DNA from: Betaproteobacteria bacterium
GTDB taxonomy: Bacteria; Pseudomonadota; Gammaproteobacteria; Burkholderiales; Rhodocyclaceae
NCBI GenBank assembly: GCA_009782565.1
Contig: WRIU01000002.1
Coordinates: 1 to 64,000, forward strand
Length of the DNA: 64,000 nt
Direction: 5' to 3'
The notes beneath the pieces were generated by a model. It did not search any database. It was not told the origin of the DNA and saw only the letters and a program-made list of their open reading frames with translations. A program made the translations under genes and the position numbers. Position 1 is the stretch's first letter, and each line of letters opens with the position of its first letter. Positions 45,442 to 54,996 of the stretch are shown one piece after another.

Positions 45442-46877
45442 GCCTCCTTTTGCGCGTTCAGTTCATCGCGGGCTTGCGCGATGGCCGCGCGTACCGCGTC
45501 GGGAGCCGTTCCGCCGATGTGGGCGCGCGCGCCAAGCGAGCCTTCGATGGAGATGGCTGCAAGCGCGTCTTCGGCCAGCCGTTCAGCCGCGCCGGGCACT
45601 TTGGCAAGTGCCGCCCGCAGCTCATCGAGGCTTAAGCGGGAAAGATCGAGGCCGCGCTCCTCGGCAGCGCGCACCGCCAGCGCCACGGCCTCGTGCGCGT
45701 CGCGGAAGGGCAGCCCCTTTTTCACCAGATAATCGGCAAGATCGGTGGCGGTGGCGTGTCCCTGCGCGAGTGCCGCGCGCATGTTTCCGGGATTGACCTG
45801 GATGCCGCCGATCATGTCGGCGTAGATACGCAGGGTGTCGATCACTGTGTCCGTCGTGTCGAACAGCGGCTCCTTGTCTTCCTGGTTGTCCTTGTTATAG
45901 GCCAGCGGCTGGCCTTTCATGAGGGTGAGCAACGCCACGAGATGACCATTGACGCGCCCGGTCTTGCCGCGCACGAGTTCGGGCACATCGGGGTTTTTCT
46001 TCTGCGGCATGATCGAAGAGCCGGTGCAGAAACGGTCTGCGAGGTCGATGAAACCGACGCGCGGGCTCATCCACAGAATGAGTTCTTCCGACAGCCGGGA
46101 CAAGTGCGTCATCAACAGCGCGCCCGCCGCGCAAAACTCGATGGCGAAGTCGCGGTCACTCACGGCGTCCAACGAGTTGCGGCAAAGTTCATCAAAACCA
46201 AGCTCAGAGGCGACCGATACCCGGTCGATAGGGTAGCTGGCCCCGGCCAGCGCCGCCGCGCCCAGCGGCAGGCGGTTCACGCGGCGGCGGCAATCCGTGA
46301 AACGCTCAAAGTCCCGGCGGGCCATCTCGTAATAGGCGAGCAGATGATGGCCGAACGTGACCGGCTGCGCGACCTGGAGATGCGTGAAACCCGGCATCGG
46401 CGTGTCGGCGTGTGCTTCGGCCACATCGAGCAGGCGGCGCTGAAAAGCGGTGATGAGCCTGAGAATCTGGTCGATGGTCTCCCGCAGCCACAGGCGGATG
46501 TCGGTCGCAACCTGGTCGTTGCGGCTGCGCCCCGTATGCAGACGCTTACCCGCGTCGCCCACGAGCGCGGTCAGGCGTTTTTCGATGTTGAGGTGGACAT
46601 CCTCGTCATCGAGGCTCCATTGAAACGCCCCGCGCGCGATTTCATCGGCGATTTGCGCCATGCCGCGCTCGATGTCGGCGAGGTCTTCCCCGGAGAGGAT
46701 GCCCTGCCGGGCGAGCATCCGGGCGTGGGCCAGCGAGCCCCGGATGTCCTGCGCGGCCATGCGGTGATCGAAAAAAACCGAGGCAGTATAGCGTTTGACC
46801 AGTTCGGAAACGGGTTCGCTGAAACGCCCAGACCAGGTTTTCGTGGGCTCGAGGGGCGGGATGTGTTGAGTGGTCAT
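45438..46877 (-). CDS. argH: Argininosuccinate lyase
   Basis: This is the last enzyme of arginine synthesis, splitting argininosuccinate to arginine and fumarate. The 479-residue protein shows [20 protein letters not shown], the [10 protein letters not shown] and [20 protein letters not shown] motifs, [24 protein letters not shown], and the superfamily signature [12 protein letters not shown] with the catalytic serine. An upstream in-frame ATG exists at 46904; 46877 (MTTQHIPPL) gives a normal N terminus. Its stop overlaps the kinase start. Confidence 0.95.
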   Translation of the reverse strand: MTTQHIPPLEPTKTWSGRFSEPVSELVKRYTASVFFDHRMAAQDIRGSLAHARMLARQGILSGEDLADIERGMAQIADEIARGAFQWSLDDEDVHLNIEKRLTALVGDAGKRLHTGRSRNDQVATDIRLWLRETIDQILRLITAFQRRLLDVAEAHADTPMPGFTHLQVAQPVTFGHHLLAYYEMARRDFERFTDCRRRVNRLPLGAAALAGASYPIDRVSVASELGFDELCRNSLDAVSDRDFAIEFCAAGALLMTHLSRLSEELILWMSPRVGFIDLADRFCTGSSIMPQKKNPDVPELVRGKTGRVNGHLVALLTLMKGQPLAYNKDNQEDKEPLFDTTDTVIDTLRIYADMIGGIQVNPGNMRAALAQGHATATDLADYLVKKGLPFRDAHEAVALAVRAAEERGLDLSRLSLDELRAALAKVPGAAERLAEDALAAISIEGSLGARAHIGGTAPDAVRAAIAQARDELNAQKEA

Positions 46878-47230
46878 GGCGGGATGTTCGGGATCGCGTC
46901 CCATGCGGGCGGTTTCGGGGGAAGGTCAGGGCGATGCAGGGAGCAAGTCTATCAAGGTTTGAGGGGCTGCTTTGTGTGATGTAGTTATTTGTAGAAGTTT
47001 CGACTTGATCTGACTAGTTTTCGTTTTGATCAATCCCGATGGACTGCCGTCCCATCGGACGGTGCGTCCCCAAAGGTCTCCGGTCTCGTAAAATGGCGCA
47101 ATCCACCATTTCTCCTTTGACGCATAGCATCACCGGTTTTATCAATTTGCGATGCTTCACATCAGAAGATACGATGGGTGGATGGCGGCCTTCGGCCTTA
47201 TCCACCCTACACTTGCTGGCGGGGAGTTCT
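46878..47230. other. Intergenic region upstream of argH with a decayed MITE
   Basis: This 353-base stretch holds no convincing gene. The argH-proximal part (46878-47040) must contain the argH promoter, which is not obvious. The rest is largely the repeat element at 47088-47210. Confidence 0.5.
47088..47210 (+). mobile_element. MITE-like element, decayed copy
   Basis: Starting near GTAAAATGGCGC and ending CTTATCCACCCTAC, this ~123-base sequence is recognisably the same family as the reverse complement of 49466-49617. Shared blocks are CTTTGACGC...GCATCACC, the ATTTGCGATGCTTCACATC region, and GCCTTCGGCCTTATCC...CCCTAC. Internal palindrome: GGCC-TTCG-GGCC. The left terminal repeat is degraded. 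Confidence 0.7.
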
Positions 47231-47701
47231 ATGAAACATATGATGTCTTTTTTTGAACTGAAGATACCTCCTTTGGCGGTTGGGTTCGCATGTTTTTTGG
47301 GTATGTGGCTTTGCCCGCCTGTGTTCAGGCTGCCGCTATCCAGCATTGCGCGTTGGACAGGTTTTGGGGTTCTGCTCTTGTTGGGCTTTGCCTTGCTTGC
47401 AACAGGGGCAAGGTTGTTTATCAAAGCTCGAACCTCTTTAAGCCCGACCATGCCCTCGACAGCTTCATCCCTGGTGGTCACGGGTATATATCGCTATACG
47501 CGCAACCCCATGTATCTGGGCGGCCTCGTAATGTTGTCAGCATATTTTTTATTGTCGGCCAAACTTTCAGCCTGCTTCTTCTTGCTGTTCTTTGTCGTGT
47601 ATCTGACGCGCTTTCAAATCATTCCCGAAGAGAAAGTCCTTCGTGAGCGTTTCGGCGCAGAGTACGACGACTATATGAAACGTGTGCGCCGCTGGGTATG
47701 A
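47231..47701 (+). CDS. Isoprenylcysteine/phospholipid methyltransferase-like membrane protein
   Basis: A 156-residue membrane protein with about four hydrophobic segments. The C-terminal half has VVTGIYRYTRNPMYLGGLVMLSAYFLL and IIPEEKVLRERFGAEYDDYMKRVRRW, the SAM-binding signature of the ICMT/PEMT-like family. The frame is open back to 47039 through the MITE, but the ATG at 47231 with GGGGAG before it gives a natural N terminus. The substrate is unknown. It is the first gene of the repeat-bounded island. Confidence 0.8.
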   Translation: MKHMMSFFELKIPPLAVGFACFLGMWLCPPVFRLPLSSIARWTGFGVLLLLGFALLATGARLFIKARTSLSPTMPSTASSLVVTGIYRYTRNPMYLGGLVMLSAYFLLSAKLSACFFLLFFVVYLTRFQIIPEEKVLRERFGAEYDDYMKRVRRWV

Positions 47702-47722
47702 GGCTGTCACTTTACGGGTTAA

Positions 47723-47763
47723 ATTCCCCTCCAAGGAGGGGTGGCGCGAAGCGCCGGGGTGGT
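47723..47763. repeat. 41-bp dispersed palindromic repeat, copy A
   Basis: A sequence beginning ATTCCCCTCC and ending CGGGGTGGT that matches 59197-59237 at 38 of 41 positions. It contains the palindromes CCCCTCC/GGAGGGG and GGCGCGAAGCGCC. It lies between the ICMT-like gene and the methyltransferase gene. Confidence 0.85.
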
Positions 47764-47824
47764 GCGGTAGTCGAGAAGCATCGTTCGTGTAGGATGCGCT
47801 TGCTTTAACAATTTATGACATAAG

Positions 47825-48544
47825 GTGAAAGATGTGGCCACGCCATTTACCGACAATTACGACATGAACTTTCTTTTGAATACCATGATGGGGCCAAACG
47901 CCATGCGGATTACGGAAGAAATGGCAAATTTTCTTCTCCTTTCTCCTGGCATGCGTATCCTTGACCTGGGCTGCGGAACGGGGATTTCGTCCATACTACT
48001 TTCGGAAAAATACGATGTAACAGTGTTTGCGGCTGACTTATGGATTTCTCCCACTGAGAACGCAGAGCGGTTCACAAGCCTGGGACTTGATTCAAAGATA
48101 TTTCCCCTCCTGGTTGACGCGACAAAAGAGCTTCCGTTTGCCCATGAGTATTTTGACATAATCATAAGCGTGGATGCGTATCAGTACTTTGGCGATAACG
48201 AGATGATGCTGCCGAAACTCTTGCCCTATGTGAAAAAAGGCGGACTTATAGCAGTTGCCGTACCTGGATTTACACAAGACTTCCCCGAAGGAGAATTACC
48301 AGAAGAAGTCCGACCCTTTTGGAACCTGGATTGGCATTTTTATTCCCGCAACTGGTGGCGGACGTTATGGGAAAAAGAATCCAGTATCGCGATTACGGAG
48401 TGCCGCGAAATGGACTCATGCAAACAGGCGTGGGATGAATGGCTGAAGTCTCCCAGCCCATACGCCCAGCAAGATATTCAAATGATGGAGGCGGGAGCCG
48501 GAAAGTATTTCAATATCATTCAAATGATAGGTCGTAAAATTTGA
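47825..48544 (+). CDS. SAM-dependent class I methyltransferase, AT-rich
   Basis: A 239-residue methyltransferase. SAM motif I is LDLGCGTGISSILL (about residue 45), motif II is around DLWISP, and motif post-I/IV is in YFDIIISVDAYQYFGD. It resembles small-molecule methyltransferases of the UbiE/cyclopropane-type fold, with substrate unknown. The start is GTG (47825, or GTG 47834). The base composition is visibly more AT-rich than the chromosome around it, suggesting acquisition. It converges with mqsA. Confidence 0.82.
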   Translation: MKDVATPFTDNYDMNFLLNTMMGPNAMRITEEMANFLLLSPGMRILDLGCGTGISSILLSEKYDVTVFAADLWISPTENAERFTSLGLDSKIFPLLVDATKELPFAHEYFDIIISVDAYQYFGDNEMMLPKLLPYVKKGGLIAVAVPGFTQDFPEGELPEEVRPFWNLDWHFYSRNWWRTLWEKESSIAITECREMDSCKQAWDEWLKSPSPYAQQDIQMMEAGAGKYFNIIQMIGRKI

Positions 48545-48597
48545 GCCTACGTAGATACTGTTACCGGAGTCAACCTCATGCAAATCCGGATAAAAAC

Positions 48598-49020
48598 TCA
48601 TGCGTGTCCGCGCACTTCGTTCAGCAATTCCGGGTGATTATTCAGCAACCTGAGCAGCAGGACGACGGCTTTGTGCGGCTGTGTTTTTCCGCGCTCATAC
48701 CCGGAAAAGGCCGACACGCCTCCGCCGAACAGTCGCCCTGCTTCCGCCTGACTTAACCCAAGCCGCTTCCGGATGGCGCGTAGCGGCATGGATTCTTCCA
48801 TCCTGGCCTCTTCCCAGGCTGCGTTCATCGCCGCCATATGCCGCACGGAACTGTCTTGGTCGACAAATTCGACTTCCCCGCATTTTGGGCAATGCCAACC
48901 TGCAATTTCCGGGACGACGCGGGTCACGTCTCGCGCCCTGACTGTCACGTCCTTAATCGCAAGTTCCATCTCCGTACCGTCGTCGCACTGAAGGCAATAT
49001 TTCGGTTTCCGTGCGCTCAT
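48598..49020 (-). CDS. mqsA: MqsA-family antitoxin
   Basis: A 140-residue antitoxin and transcriptional regulator. The N-terminal zinc-binding domain has CLQC (about 10-13) and CPKC (about 43-46) pairs. The C-terminal XRE-type HTH is in LGLSQAEAGRLFGGGVSAFSGYERGKTQPHKAVVLLLRLL, the MqsA consensus. The frame is open upstream, but the ATG at 49020 gives the CLQC N terminus and lies two bases after the toxin stop. It would neutralise the toxin and repress the operon. Confidence 0.93.
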   Translation of the reverse strand: MSARKPKYCLQCDDGTEMELAIKDVTVRARDVTRVVPEIAGWHCPKCGEVEFVDQDSSVRHMAAMNAAWEEARMEESMPLRAIRKRLGLSQAEAGRLFGGGVSAFSGYERGKTQPHKAVVLLLRLLNNHPELLNEVRGHA

Positions 49021-49022
49021 CC

Positions 49023-49325
49023 TTATTTCTCCTTGAACTGGATCACTACCGCCCCGTCTTGCATCGTGAGCTTGATGTAAGCCGTTTTCCCATTGGGGCA
49101 AGGCGCGTGATAGACGTCCTGCCAAAGCTGATGGCAGGAAAACGTCGTCATTGATTTGAATAACATACCGTTTGAGAGTGAGGCCACTACAGCCAGTGCT
49201 TCTGTCTCGGACAATCCCATGCTCATGAACCCGTGGCGAGCCGTTGCCGTGAAAGTCAGAATCCCGTCACGTGCAACAATGGCTTTGATAGCAGACAGGT
49301 TGTAGTGGGCTTTTCTCTTTTCCAT
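49023..49325 (-). CDS. mqsR: MqsR-family mRNA-interferase toxin
   Basis: A 100-residue RelE-fold endoribonuclease; E. coli MqsR cleaves mRNA at GCU. The match runs from MEKRKAHYNLSAIKAIV to the conserved FKSMTTFSCHQLWQDVYHAPCPNGKTAYIKLTMQDGAVVIQFKEK. The catalytic-region Lys/Tyr/Gln positions appear kept. As in E. coli the toxin gene precedes the antitoxin. There is no ribosome binding site before the ATG, and the promoter ends directly upstream. Confidence 0.94.
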   Translation of the reverse strand: MEKRKAHYNLSAIKAIVARDGILTFTATARHGFMSMGLSETEALAVVASLSNGMLFKSMTTFSCHQLWQDVYHAPCPNGKTAYIKLTMQDGAVVIQFKEK

Positions 49326-49332
49326 GACTTAA

Positions 49333-49361
49333 TTCTTACATAATAGATAAATACTAGTCAA
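49333..49361 (-). promoter_or_regulatory. Promoter of mqsR-mqsA, predicted leaderless
   Basis: On the minus strand TTGACT (49356-49361), a 17-base spacer and TAAGAA (49333-49338) form a good sigma-70 promoter. Transcription would begin around 49326, at the ATG of mqsR (49325), and no Shine-Dalgarno is present. No obvious MqsA-type palindrome was found. Confidence 0.6.
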
Positions 49362-49465
49362 TATATTTTACGTATTCAATAAATTTTATCTTTGATTGCA
49401 GCAACTCTTCCACACTGCATGGAGTAGGTTCTTATAGCTTGCCTTGGATTGCGTTGGTTGCAAGC

Positions 49466-49617
49466 GTAGGGCGGATAAGGCCGAAGGCTACCATCCGCCG
49501 GTCGTGTCTTTCGATGCGAAACATCACAAATTAGAAGCCTTCCAGGAGGGAGGGTCGGTGACGCTTCGCGTCAAAAGGGGGAATGGCGGGTGCCGCTTTG
49601 CGGCTTATCCGCCCTAC
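49466..49617 (-). mobile_element. MITE-like element with perfect 14-bp terminal inverted repeats
   Basis: A 152-base unit begins GTAGGGCGGATAAG and ends with its exact complement CTTATCCGCCCTAC (49604-49617). It contains no coding gene, although a short frame crosses it. It is the same family as 47088-47210 in opposite orientation. No target-site duplication is evident. With 47088-47210 it bounds the ICMT, methyltransferase and mqsRA genes. The remainder of the 301-base gap (49326-49626) holds only the mqsR promoter and AT-rich sequence. Confidence 0.78.
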
Positions 49618-49626
49618 GGGTCTGGG

Positions 49627-50670
49627 CTACGGCTGTTTCTCGTAGAGTGACAAAAGACCTTCTTCAGTGATTGTTATTCCTGCTCTCAACAGTCGCTTAG
49701 CTTGCTGGTCGTACATAACCTTAATTATTGCTTTCTTGGTCGGCTTATCCCCGAAGTGGACTGCTCGGTGGCAGTTCGGACAGATGCAGACGATGTTTTC
49801 CACGCAGTCTATATTCTTTCCTTCCTTCTCGAACCTCCTCGCATTTACCAATGTGCATGGTATGAGATGGTGTCCTTCCATATAAGGCACGCCCCGTGCT
49901 GTTGTGAAGGTTTTGTGAGTTGAGTCTAGTTGGCATGTGTATTTGGCTTGGACAAGGGCTGCCTTTGAATACCGCATGTCCTTTCTTACCGATTCACCAC
50001 GTTCACCTATTACAGTGCTGAGCGGTCGGTTGGCTGAGCCTTGTATTTCACTCGGTGTAGGCACATCGGCTTTTTGTATTTCTTCCTGCTCTTCAAAATC
50101 GTCGTCGATTAGATCTTTTTCGTCCAATATACCTTCTATGTAGGTAATTATCTTCGTCGTGAGATTTGGGTATTTGTCTCCATAAAATCGTTGCGCTCGG
50201 AATCGGTTTGATGTTCGCTCGTCGGTGTTCTCGTCCTTGGTTAGGGTGTCGTCGTTGATTATCGTCAATCGTGCCTTGACTACTTCTATGAGTTTGTCAC
50301 TCACTATTGAATAGGTTGCAACCATTTTTTCGCCGCTCTTTTTATTTGGAAACTCTCGGTTCAATCCCTTCCCTGATTGCGGCCTCCCGTAGACTCTTGC
50401 ACTTGGGCAAAATGCAATGATCTCTCGGTTATTGCTTTTTTCCTTCTTGACAACGTAGATAACCAAAATGCCATCGACGTAACCTTCCCGGCTCTTCGCG
50501 CCAAAGTGTTTACAAATGTCGATACTGTCGAGGGGCGGGCAGTAGCCGTAGTATTTGCCATCGGCTCTATTCCTATCTAGGTTAAAACGCTCGTGTCCGC
50601 CTTGTTCTCGGTAGTAGCTGCCAGTCCCCATGTCCACGACTAGTAGGTTTTGTGGGCCAAATCTATTCAT
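49627..50670 (-). CDS. HNH endonuclease with defence-type N-terminal domain
   Basis: A 347-residue protein with a C-terminal HNH nuclease (about 240-315): YMEGHHLIP (His267-His268), Asn292, and CxxC at 297-300 followed by His301, plus Cys246 upstream that may help bind zinc. The N-terminal ~110 residues (GHERFN, YGYCPP, GYVDGILVIYVV, IIAFCPSARVYGRP) resemble the leading domain of modification-dependent or other defence HNH proteins. The gene is AT-rich relative to purL, which ends upstream 49 bases away on the same strand. A restriction or phage-defence role is inferred. Confidence 0.78.
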   Translation of the reverse strand: MNRFGPQNLLVVDMGTGSYYREQGGHERFNLDRNRADGKYYGYCPPLDSIDICKHFGAKSREGYVDGILVIYVVKKEKSNNREIIAFCPSARVYGRPQSGKGLNREFPNKKSGEKMVATYSIVSDKLIEVVKARLTIINDDTLTKDENTDERTSNRFRAQRFYGDKYPNLTTKIITYIEGILDEKDLIDDDFEEQEEIQKADVPTPSEIQGSANRPLSTVIGERGESVRKDMRYSKAALVQAKYTCQLDSTHKTFTTARGVPYMEGHHLIPCTLVNARRFEKEGKNIDCVENIVCICPNCHRAVHFGDKPTKKAIIKVMYDQQAKRLLRAGITITEEGLLSLYEKQP

Positions 50671-50719
50671 GCATGTTCCCCTTTTTTGCTTTTTACCCGT
50701 GCAGATACCGTCTACCCCA

Positions 50720-53700
50720 TCACCCCACCCACTTCCTCACATTCCAAAACATCCTCATCCACGGCGAAGCATCCTCGCTTTGTTCAAGCAGCCACCGGGG
50801 CGACCAGGACATTTGAAGCGTGCGGGCTGTCCGTTCGGGGTGGGGCATCATGATGGTGAAGCGCCCGTCCGGGGTGGTGAAGCCGGTGACGCCCTCAGAA
50901 GAGCCGTTGGGGTTGGCGGGATAGAGCCTTGCCGCTTCGCCCCGATTGTCGATGTGGCGCAACGCGACCAAGACGGCATTTTGCGCGGCATCACTCCGGA
51001 AAACAGCCCGCCCTTCGCCGTGGCTCACGACGATGGGCATGCGGCTACCCGCCATGTCTGCAAGGAAAATGGAAGGTGTTTCAAGCACTTCCACCATCGA
51101 GAAACGCGCCTCGAACTGTTCGCTGCGGTTGCGATGAAAGCGCGGCCAGTTTTCCGCGCCGGGGATGATGGGGGCGAGATGCGCCATCATCTGGCATCCG
51201 TTGCAGACTCCCAGCGCGAAGGTATCAGGTCGGGCAAAGAAGGCTTCAAATTGCCCGCGTAGCGCCGGATTGAAGAGGATGGATTTCGCCCAGCCTTGCC
51301 CCGCGCCCAGCACGTCGCCGTAGGAGAAGCCGCCGCAAGCGGCAAGGCCGCTAAATTGCGCGAGGTCATGCCGCCCCGATTGCAGGTCGGACATGTGCAC
51401 GTCGACGGCATCAAACCCCGCGCGGGTAAAGGCTGCCGCCATTTCAAGCTGCGAGTTGACGCCCTGTTCGCGCAGGATGGCGACCTTCGGGCGCGCGCCG
51501 GTCATGATGAAGGGGGCGGCAACGTCTTCTTGAACGTCGAAGGTAAGGTTCACGGAAAGCCCAGGGTCGTTCGCGTCGGCAAGCGAGTCGAATTCTTCCT
51601 GTACGCATTCGGCATCATCACGCAGGCGGGCGATTTGATAGCCGACTTCCGACCAGGCGCGCAGCCAGTCCGCGCGCGGCGCGGAAAGCACCAGGCGGGC
51701 ATTGCGGCGGAAACGGATTTCGTCCTTGTCGTTGGGTTCTCCGATGAAGTGGTAATCGAGTCCGGCTTCGTTCAGGATAGCGCCGACGGCGGAGCGGTCG
51801 CAGCGGCGGATTTGTACGACGGCTCCGAGTTCTTCGGCAAAAAGCGCACCGAACAGGCGGTCGTCGAAACGGCCTTTGAGCAGTTCAGGATTTTTATCGA
51901 GACCGTCGGCGTCGTTCATTGCATTGTCGTAGCACACGGTATCGAGCACCAGCGACAAACCGCATCGGCTGGCGAAGGCCATTTCGCAGACGGTGGCAAA
52001 CAGCCCGCCGTCGCTGCGGTCGTGATAGGCGAGGATCAGGTCATCTCGGCGAAGCTGGTGAATCGCACAGAAGAAGGCGGCAATATCCTGCGGGGCAATG
52101 TCCGGCGCGTGTTCGCCGACCGAATCGAAGACCTGCGTCAGTACGGAGCCGCCCAGGCGATGCGCGCCCTGTCCCAGGTCGATGAGGATGAGTTCGGTCT
52201 CCTCCCCTTCCGGGAACTGAAGCTGCGCGGTCAAGGTGCGGCGGATGTCCGCGACGGGCGCAAAGGCCGTGACGATGAGCGAGAGCGGGGCGACAACCTG
52301 TTTTTCTTCTTCGCCCTCTTTCCAGGCGGTTCGCATCGAGAGCGAATCCTTGCCTACGGGGATCGACAACCCGGCGGCGATGCAGAATTCGGACACTGCC
52401 CGCACGGTATCGAAGAGTCTGGCGTCTTCACCTCGATGACCGGCTGCCGCCATCCAGTTGGCCGAGAGTTTGACCTTGGCGAGCGAATCAATGTCGGCGG
52501 CAGCGATGTTGGTGATAGCCTCGCCCACCGCCATGCGCCCAGAAGCGGGCGCGCTCACGCAAGCCAACGGCGTGCGCTCGCCCACCGCGAAGGCTTCGCC
52601 CGATGTTCCGGTAAACGCCATTGCCGTGACCGCGACATCGGCCACCGGCACTTGCCACGGCCCGACCATCTGATCCCGCGCGGTCAGACCGCCCACCGAG
52701 CGGTCGCCAATCGTAATGAGAAAGCGTTTGCTTGCGACCGCCGGATTGCGTAGCACACGCAATGCCGCCTCGTTCAGATCGAGTTCGGTGACTTCAAAGG
52801 GCGGAAGGTGCACCGCGCGGCGCGAGACGTTGCGGGTCATTTTCGGGGGCTTGCCGAGCAGGACTTTCATTTCCATGTCGACCGGCGTGTTGCCGAAATG
52901 ACGGTCATCGACCACTAGATGCCCGTCGTCGCTCGCCGTGCCGAGTACGGCAAACGGGCAGCGTTCGCGCGCGCAAATCGCGGAGAACACATCGAGATCG
53001 TCCGGGGACACTGCCAGCACGTAACGTTCCTGCGCCTCGTTGCTCCATATTTCGCGCGGGCCCATTCCGGGTTCTTCAATTTTGACTTCGCGCAATTCAA
53101 AACACGCGCCCAGCCCGGCATGGTCGGCGAGTTCGGGCATGGCGTTGGAAAGCCCGCCCGCGCCGACGTCGTGAATGGCAATGATGGGATTGGCCTCTCC
53201 CCGCTGCCAGCAAGCGTCGATTACTTCCTGACACCGGCGCTGAATTTCGGGATTGCCGCGCTGCACCGAGGCAAAATCGAGATCGGCTGCGTTGGCTCCA
53301 GCCGCCATGCTCGACGCCGCGCCGCCGCCCAGGCCGATCAACATGCCGGGGCCGCCCAACTGAATCAACAACGTCCCCGGCACAAACGTGGGCTTTTCCG
53401 CCTGTTGCGCCTGGATGTTGCCGATGCCGCCCGCGATCATGATCGGCTTGTGATAGCCGCGAACCTCGCCCGCAACGGTCTGCTCGAAGGCGCGGAAATA
53501 TCCGGCCAGGTTGGGACGCCCGAATTCATTGTTGAACGCCGCCGCGCCCAGCGGGCCTTCAATCATGATGTCGAGCGCCGAGGCAATGCGATCCGGCTTG
53601 CCATAGGGTTTTTCCCAGGGCTGAACAAATCCGGGAATAGCAAGATTGGAAACCGAAAACCCGGCCAGCCCTGCCTTGGGACGCGCGCCGCGTCCAGTCG

Positions 53701-54652
53701 CGCCCTCGTCGCGGATTTCCCCGCCCGCGCCGGTGGACGCGCCAGGAAACGGCGAAATTGCGGTCGGGTGGTTGTGAGTCTCCACCTTGGCAAGAATGTG
53801 CGTTGTCTCAAGGTGAAAACGGAAAACGCCATTGGAATCCGGATAAAACCGCTCGGCCTCCCCGCCCTCGATCACCGAAGCATTGTCCGTATAAGCCACC
53901 ACCGTGCCGCCGGGATGCGCCTTATGGGTGTCGCGGATCATGCTGAAGAGCGATTTTTCCATCGGGCGCGCGTCGATCACCCAATCGGCATTGAAAATCT
54001 TGTGTCGGCAATGTTCGGAATTGGCCTGCGCGAACATCGTCAATTCCACATCCGTGGGATTGCGCCCCATGCGGGTGAAGTTCTCGATCAGGTAGTCCAC
54101 CTCATCCATGGAGAGCGCCAGCCCCAGTTCCGCGTTGGCCGCTTCCAGCGCCGCGCGGCCACCATTGATGACATCGACCGTAGCGAGCGGCCTGGGCGCG
54201 TAATGATGGAACAGCGCCGCTGCATCATCGAACGTCGCCAGCACCGATTCAGTCATGCGGTCGTGCAGCGCGGCGGGCGCAGCCGATGGCGCAGCGGCGG
54301 AATCGATGAAATACGCGATGCCGCGCTCGATGCGCGTCACCTTGTCGAAACCGCACTGCCGCGCGATGTCCGTGGCTTTCGACGACCACGGCGAGATCGT
54401 GCCGAGCCGGGGCGTCACCAGCCGCAAAACGCCGGGAGGAAGCGCATCATTCTGAGCACGGGCGTCCAGCAATTCGCCAAGCCGCGCCTGCTCTTCATTG
54501 GAAAGCGCACTGTTGATTTCGATGAAATACCAGGCTTCCGCCACCAAGCCATTGAGCCCCCGCACATCCTGGGCGAGATCGTAGGCAAGCCGTTCGAGAC
54601 GGGGACGTGAAAACGCGGGCGCGCCGCGAAGCTGGAGGATCGGGAGTATCAT
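50720..54652 (-). CDS. purL: Phosphoribosylformylglycinamidine synthase (large single-chain PurL)
   Basis: PurL converts FGAR to FGAM with glutamine and ATP in purine synthesis. The 1310-residue single polypeptide carries an N-terminal PurS-like part, the FGAM synthase core (with [15 protein letters not shown] and [32 protein letters not shown]), and a C-terminal class I glutaminase with the nucleophile in [21 protein letters not shown]. This is the usual form in beta- and gammaproteobacteria. A terminator-like hairpin lies in its leader. Confidence 0.97.
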   Translation of the reverse strand: MILPILQLRGAPAFSRPRLERLAYDLAQDVRGLNGLVAEAWYFIEINSALSNEEQARLGELLDARAQNDALPPGVLRLVTPRLGTISPWSSKATDIARQCGFDKVTRIERGIAYFIDSAAAPSAAPAALHDRMTESVLATFDDAAALFHHYAPRPLATVDVINGGRAALEAANAELGLALSMDEVDYLIENFTRMGRNPTDVELTMFAQANSEHCRHKIFNADWVIDARPMEKSLFSMIRDTHKAHPGGTVVAYTDNASVIEGGEAERFYPDSNGVFRFHLETTHILAKVETHNHPTAISPFPGASTGAGGEIRDEGATGRGARPKAGLAGFSVSNLAIPGFVQPWEKPYGKPDRIASALDIMIEGPLGAAAFNNEFGRPNLAGYFRAFEQTVAGEVRGYHKPIMIAGGIGNIQAQQAEKPTFVPGTLLIQLGGPGMLIGLGGGAASSMAAGANAADLDFASVQRGNPEIQRRCQEVIDACWQRGEANPIIAIHDVGAGGLSNAMPELADHAGLGACFELREVKIEEPGMGPREIWSNEAQERYVLAVSPDDLDVFSAICARERCPFAVLGTASDDGHLVVDDRHFGNTPVDMEMKVLLGKPPKMTRNVSRRAVHLPPFEVTELDLNEAALRVLRNPAVASKRFLITIGDRSVGGLTARDQMVGPWQVPVADVAVTAMAFTGTSGEAFAVGERTPLACVSAPASGRMAVGEAITNIAAADIDSLAKVKLSANWMAAAGHRGEDARLFDTVRAVSEFCIAAGLSIPVGKDSLSMRTAWKEGEEEKQVVAPLSLIVTAFAPVADIRRTLTAQLQFPEGEETELILIDLGQGAHRLGGSVLTQVFDSVGEHAPDIAPQDIAAFFCAIHQLRRDDLILAYHDRSDGGLFATVCEMAFASRCGLSLVLDTVCYDNAMNDADGLDKNPELLKGRFDDRLFGALFAEELGAVVQIRRCDRSAVGAILNEAGLDYHFIGEPNDKDEIRFRRNARLVLSAPRADWLRAWSEVGYQIARLRDDAECVQEEFDSLADANDPGLSVNLTFDVQEDVAAPFIMTGARPKVAILREQGVNSQLEMAAAFTRAGFDAVDVHMSDLQSGRHDLAQFSGLAACGGFSYGDVLGAGQGWAKSILFNPALRGQFEAFFARPDTFALGVCNGCQMMAHLAPIIPGAENWPRFHRNRSEQFEARFSMVEVLETPSIFLADMAGSRMPIVVSHGEGRAVFRSDAAQNAVLVALRHIDNRGEAARLYPANPNGSSEGVTGFTTPDGRFTIMMPHPERTARTLQMSWSPRWLLEQSEDASPWMRMFWNVRKWVG

Positions 54653-54996
54653 GGCAGTCGAGGAATGAACGGGGCAGCGATGAAAAACGGCGGGAAGCCC
54701 CCGCCGGAGATTTTCGATTATACGTGGCTCTTTGCTCCGCTTCGCGCCCCTTGACCTTGTGTGCAGCGTTTACCTTTATTTTCGGATAGATAATCAGCCC
54801 TCAAAAACCCCCACTATCTTTGTGTTTTTTTTAATTTAACGGGTAGATTCAGCTAAGCCCTCAGTACTATCATGTTGGGCAATGCTTGTGTCCAAATAGA
54901 TAAAATAAGACGGGCCGCGCAAGACTTGCACGACTCGTTCCCATTACGTGACGCTGCTTCATCCAAAAGCAGCGCGAAGTTCGAGAGGAGAAAGGG
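54653..54996. other. Divergent intergenic region, purL / ETF-QO
   Basis: A 344-base, partly AT-rich gap between divergent genes. It contains a terminator-like hairpin close to purL and no plausible gene. Promoter elements for either side are not clear enough to call. Confidence 0.5.
54683..54706 (-). promoter_or_regulatory. Terminator-like hairpin in the purL leader
   Basis: On the minus strand a 7-bp stem CGGCGGG/CCCGCCG with a 5-base loop is followed by TTTTT. It ends about 30 bases before the purL ATG. No gene upstream needs a terminator here, so attenuation or another leader control of purL is possible. Confidence 0.6.

Noticed and set aside
47014-47481. 155-codon minus-strand frame near the argH promoter
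   Set aside because: It covers the decayed repeat and runs antisense to the ICMT-like gene; the similar peptide CRVDKAEGRHPP comes from the repeat.
49444-49650. 68-codon plus-strand frame with RRADKAEGYHPP
   Set aside because: This translation is that of the MITE-like repeat itself and carries no gene-like start or context.
51296-54610. Two long plus-strand frames opposite purL
   Set aside because: Both are antisense to the strongly conserved PurL and show no recognisable domain.
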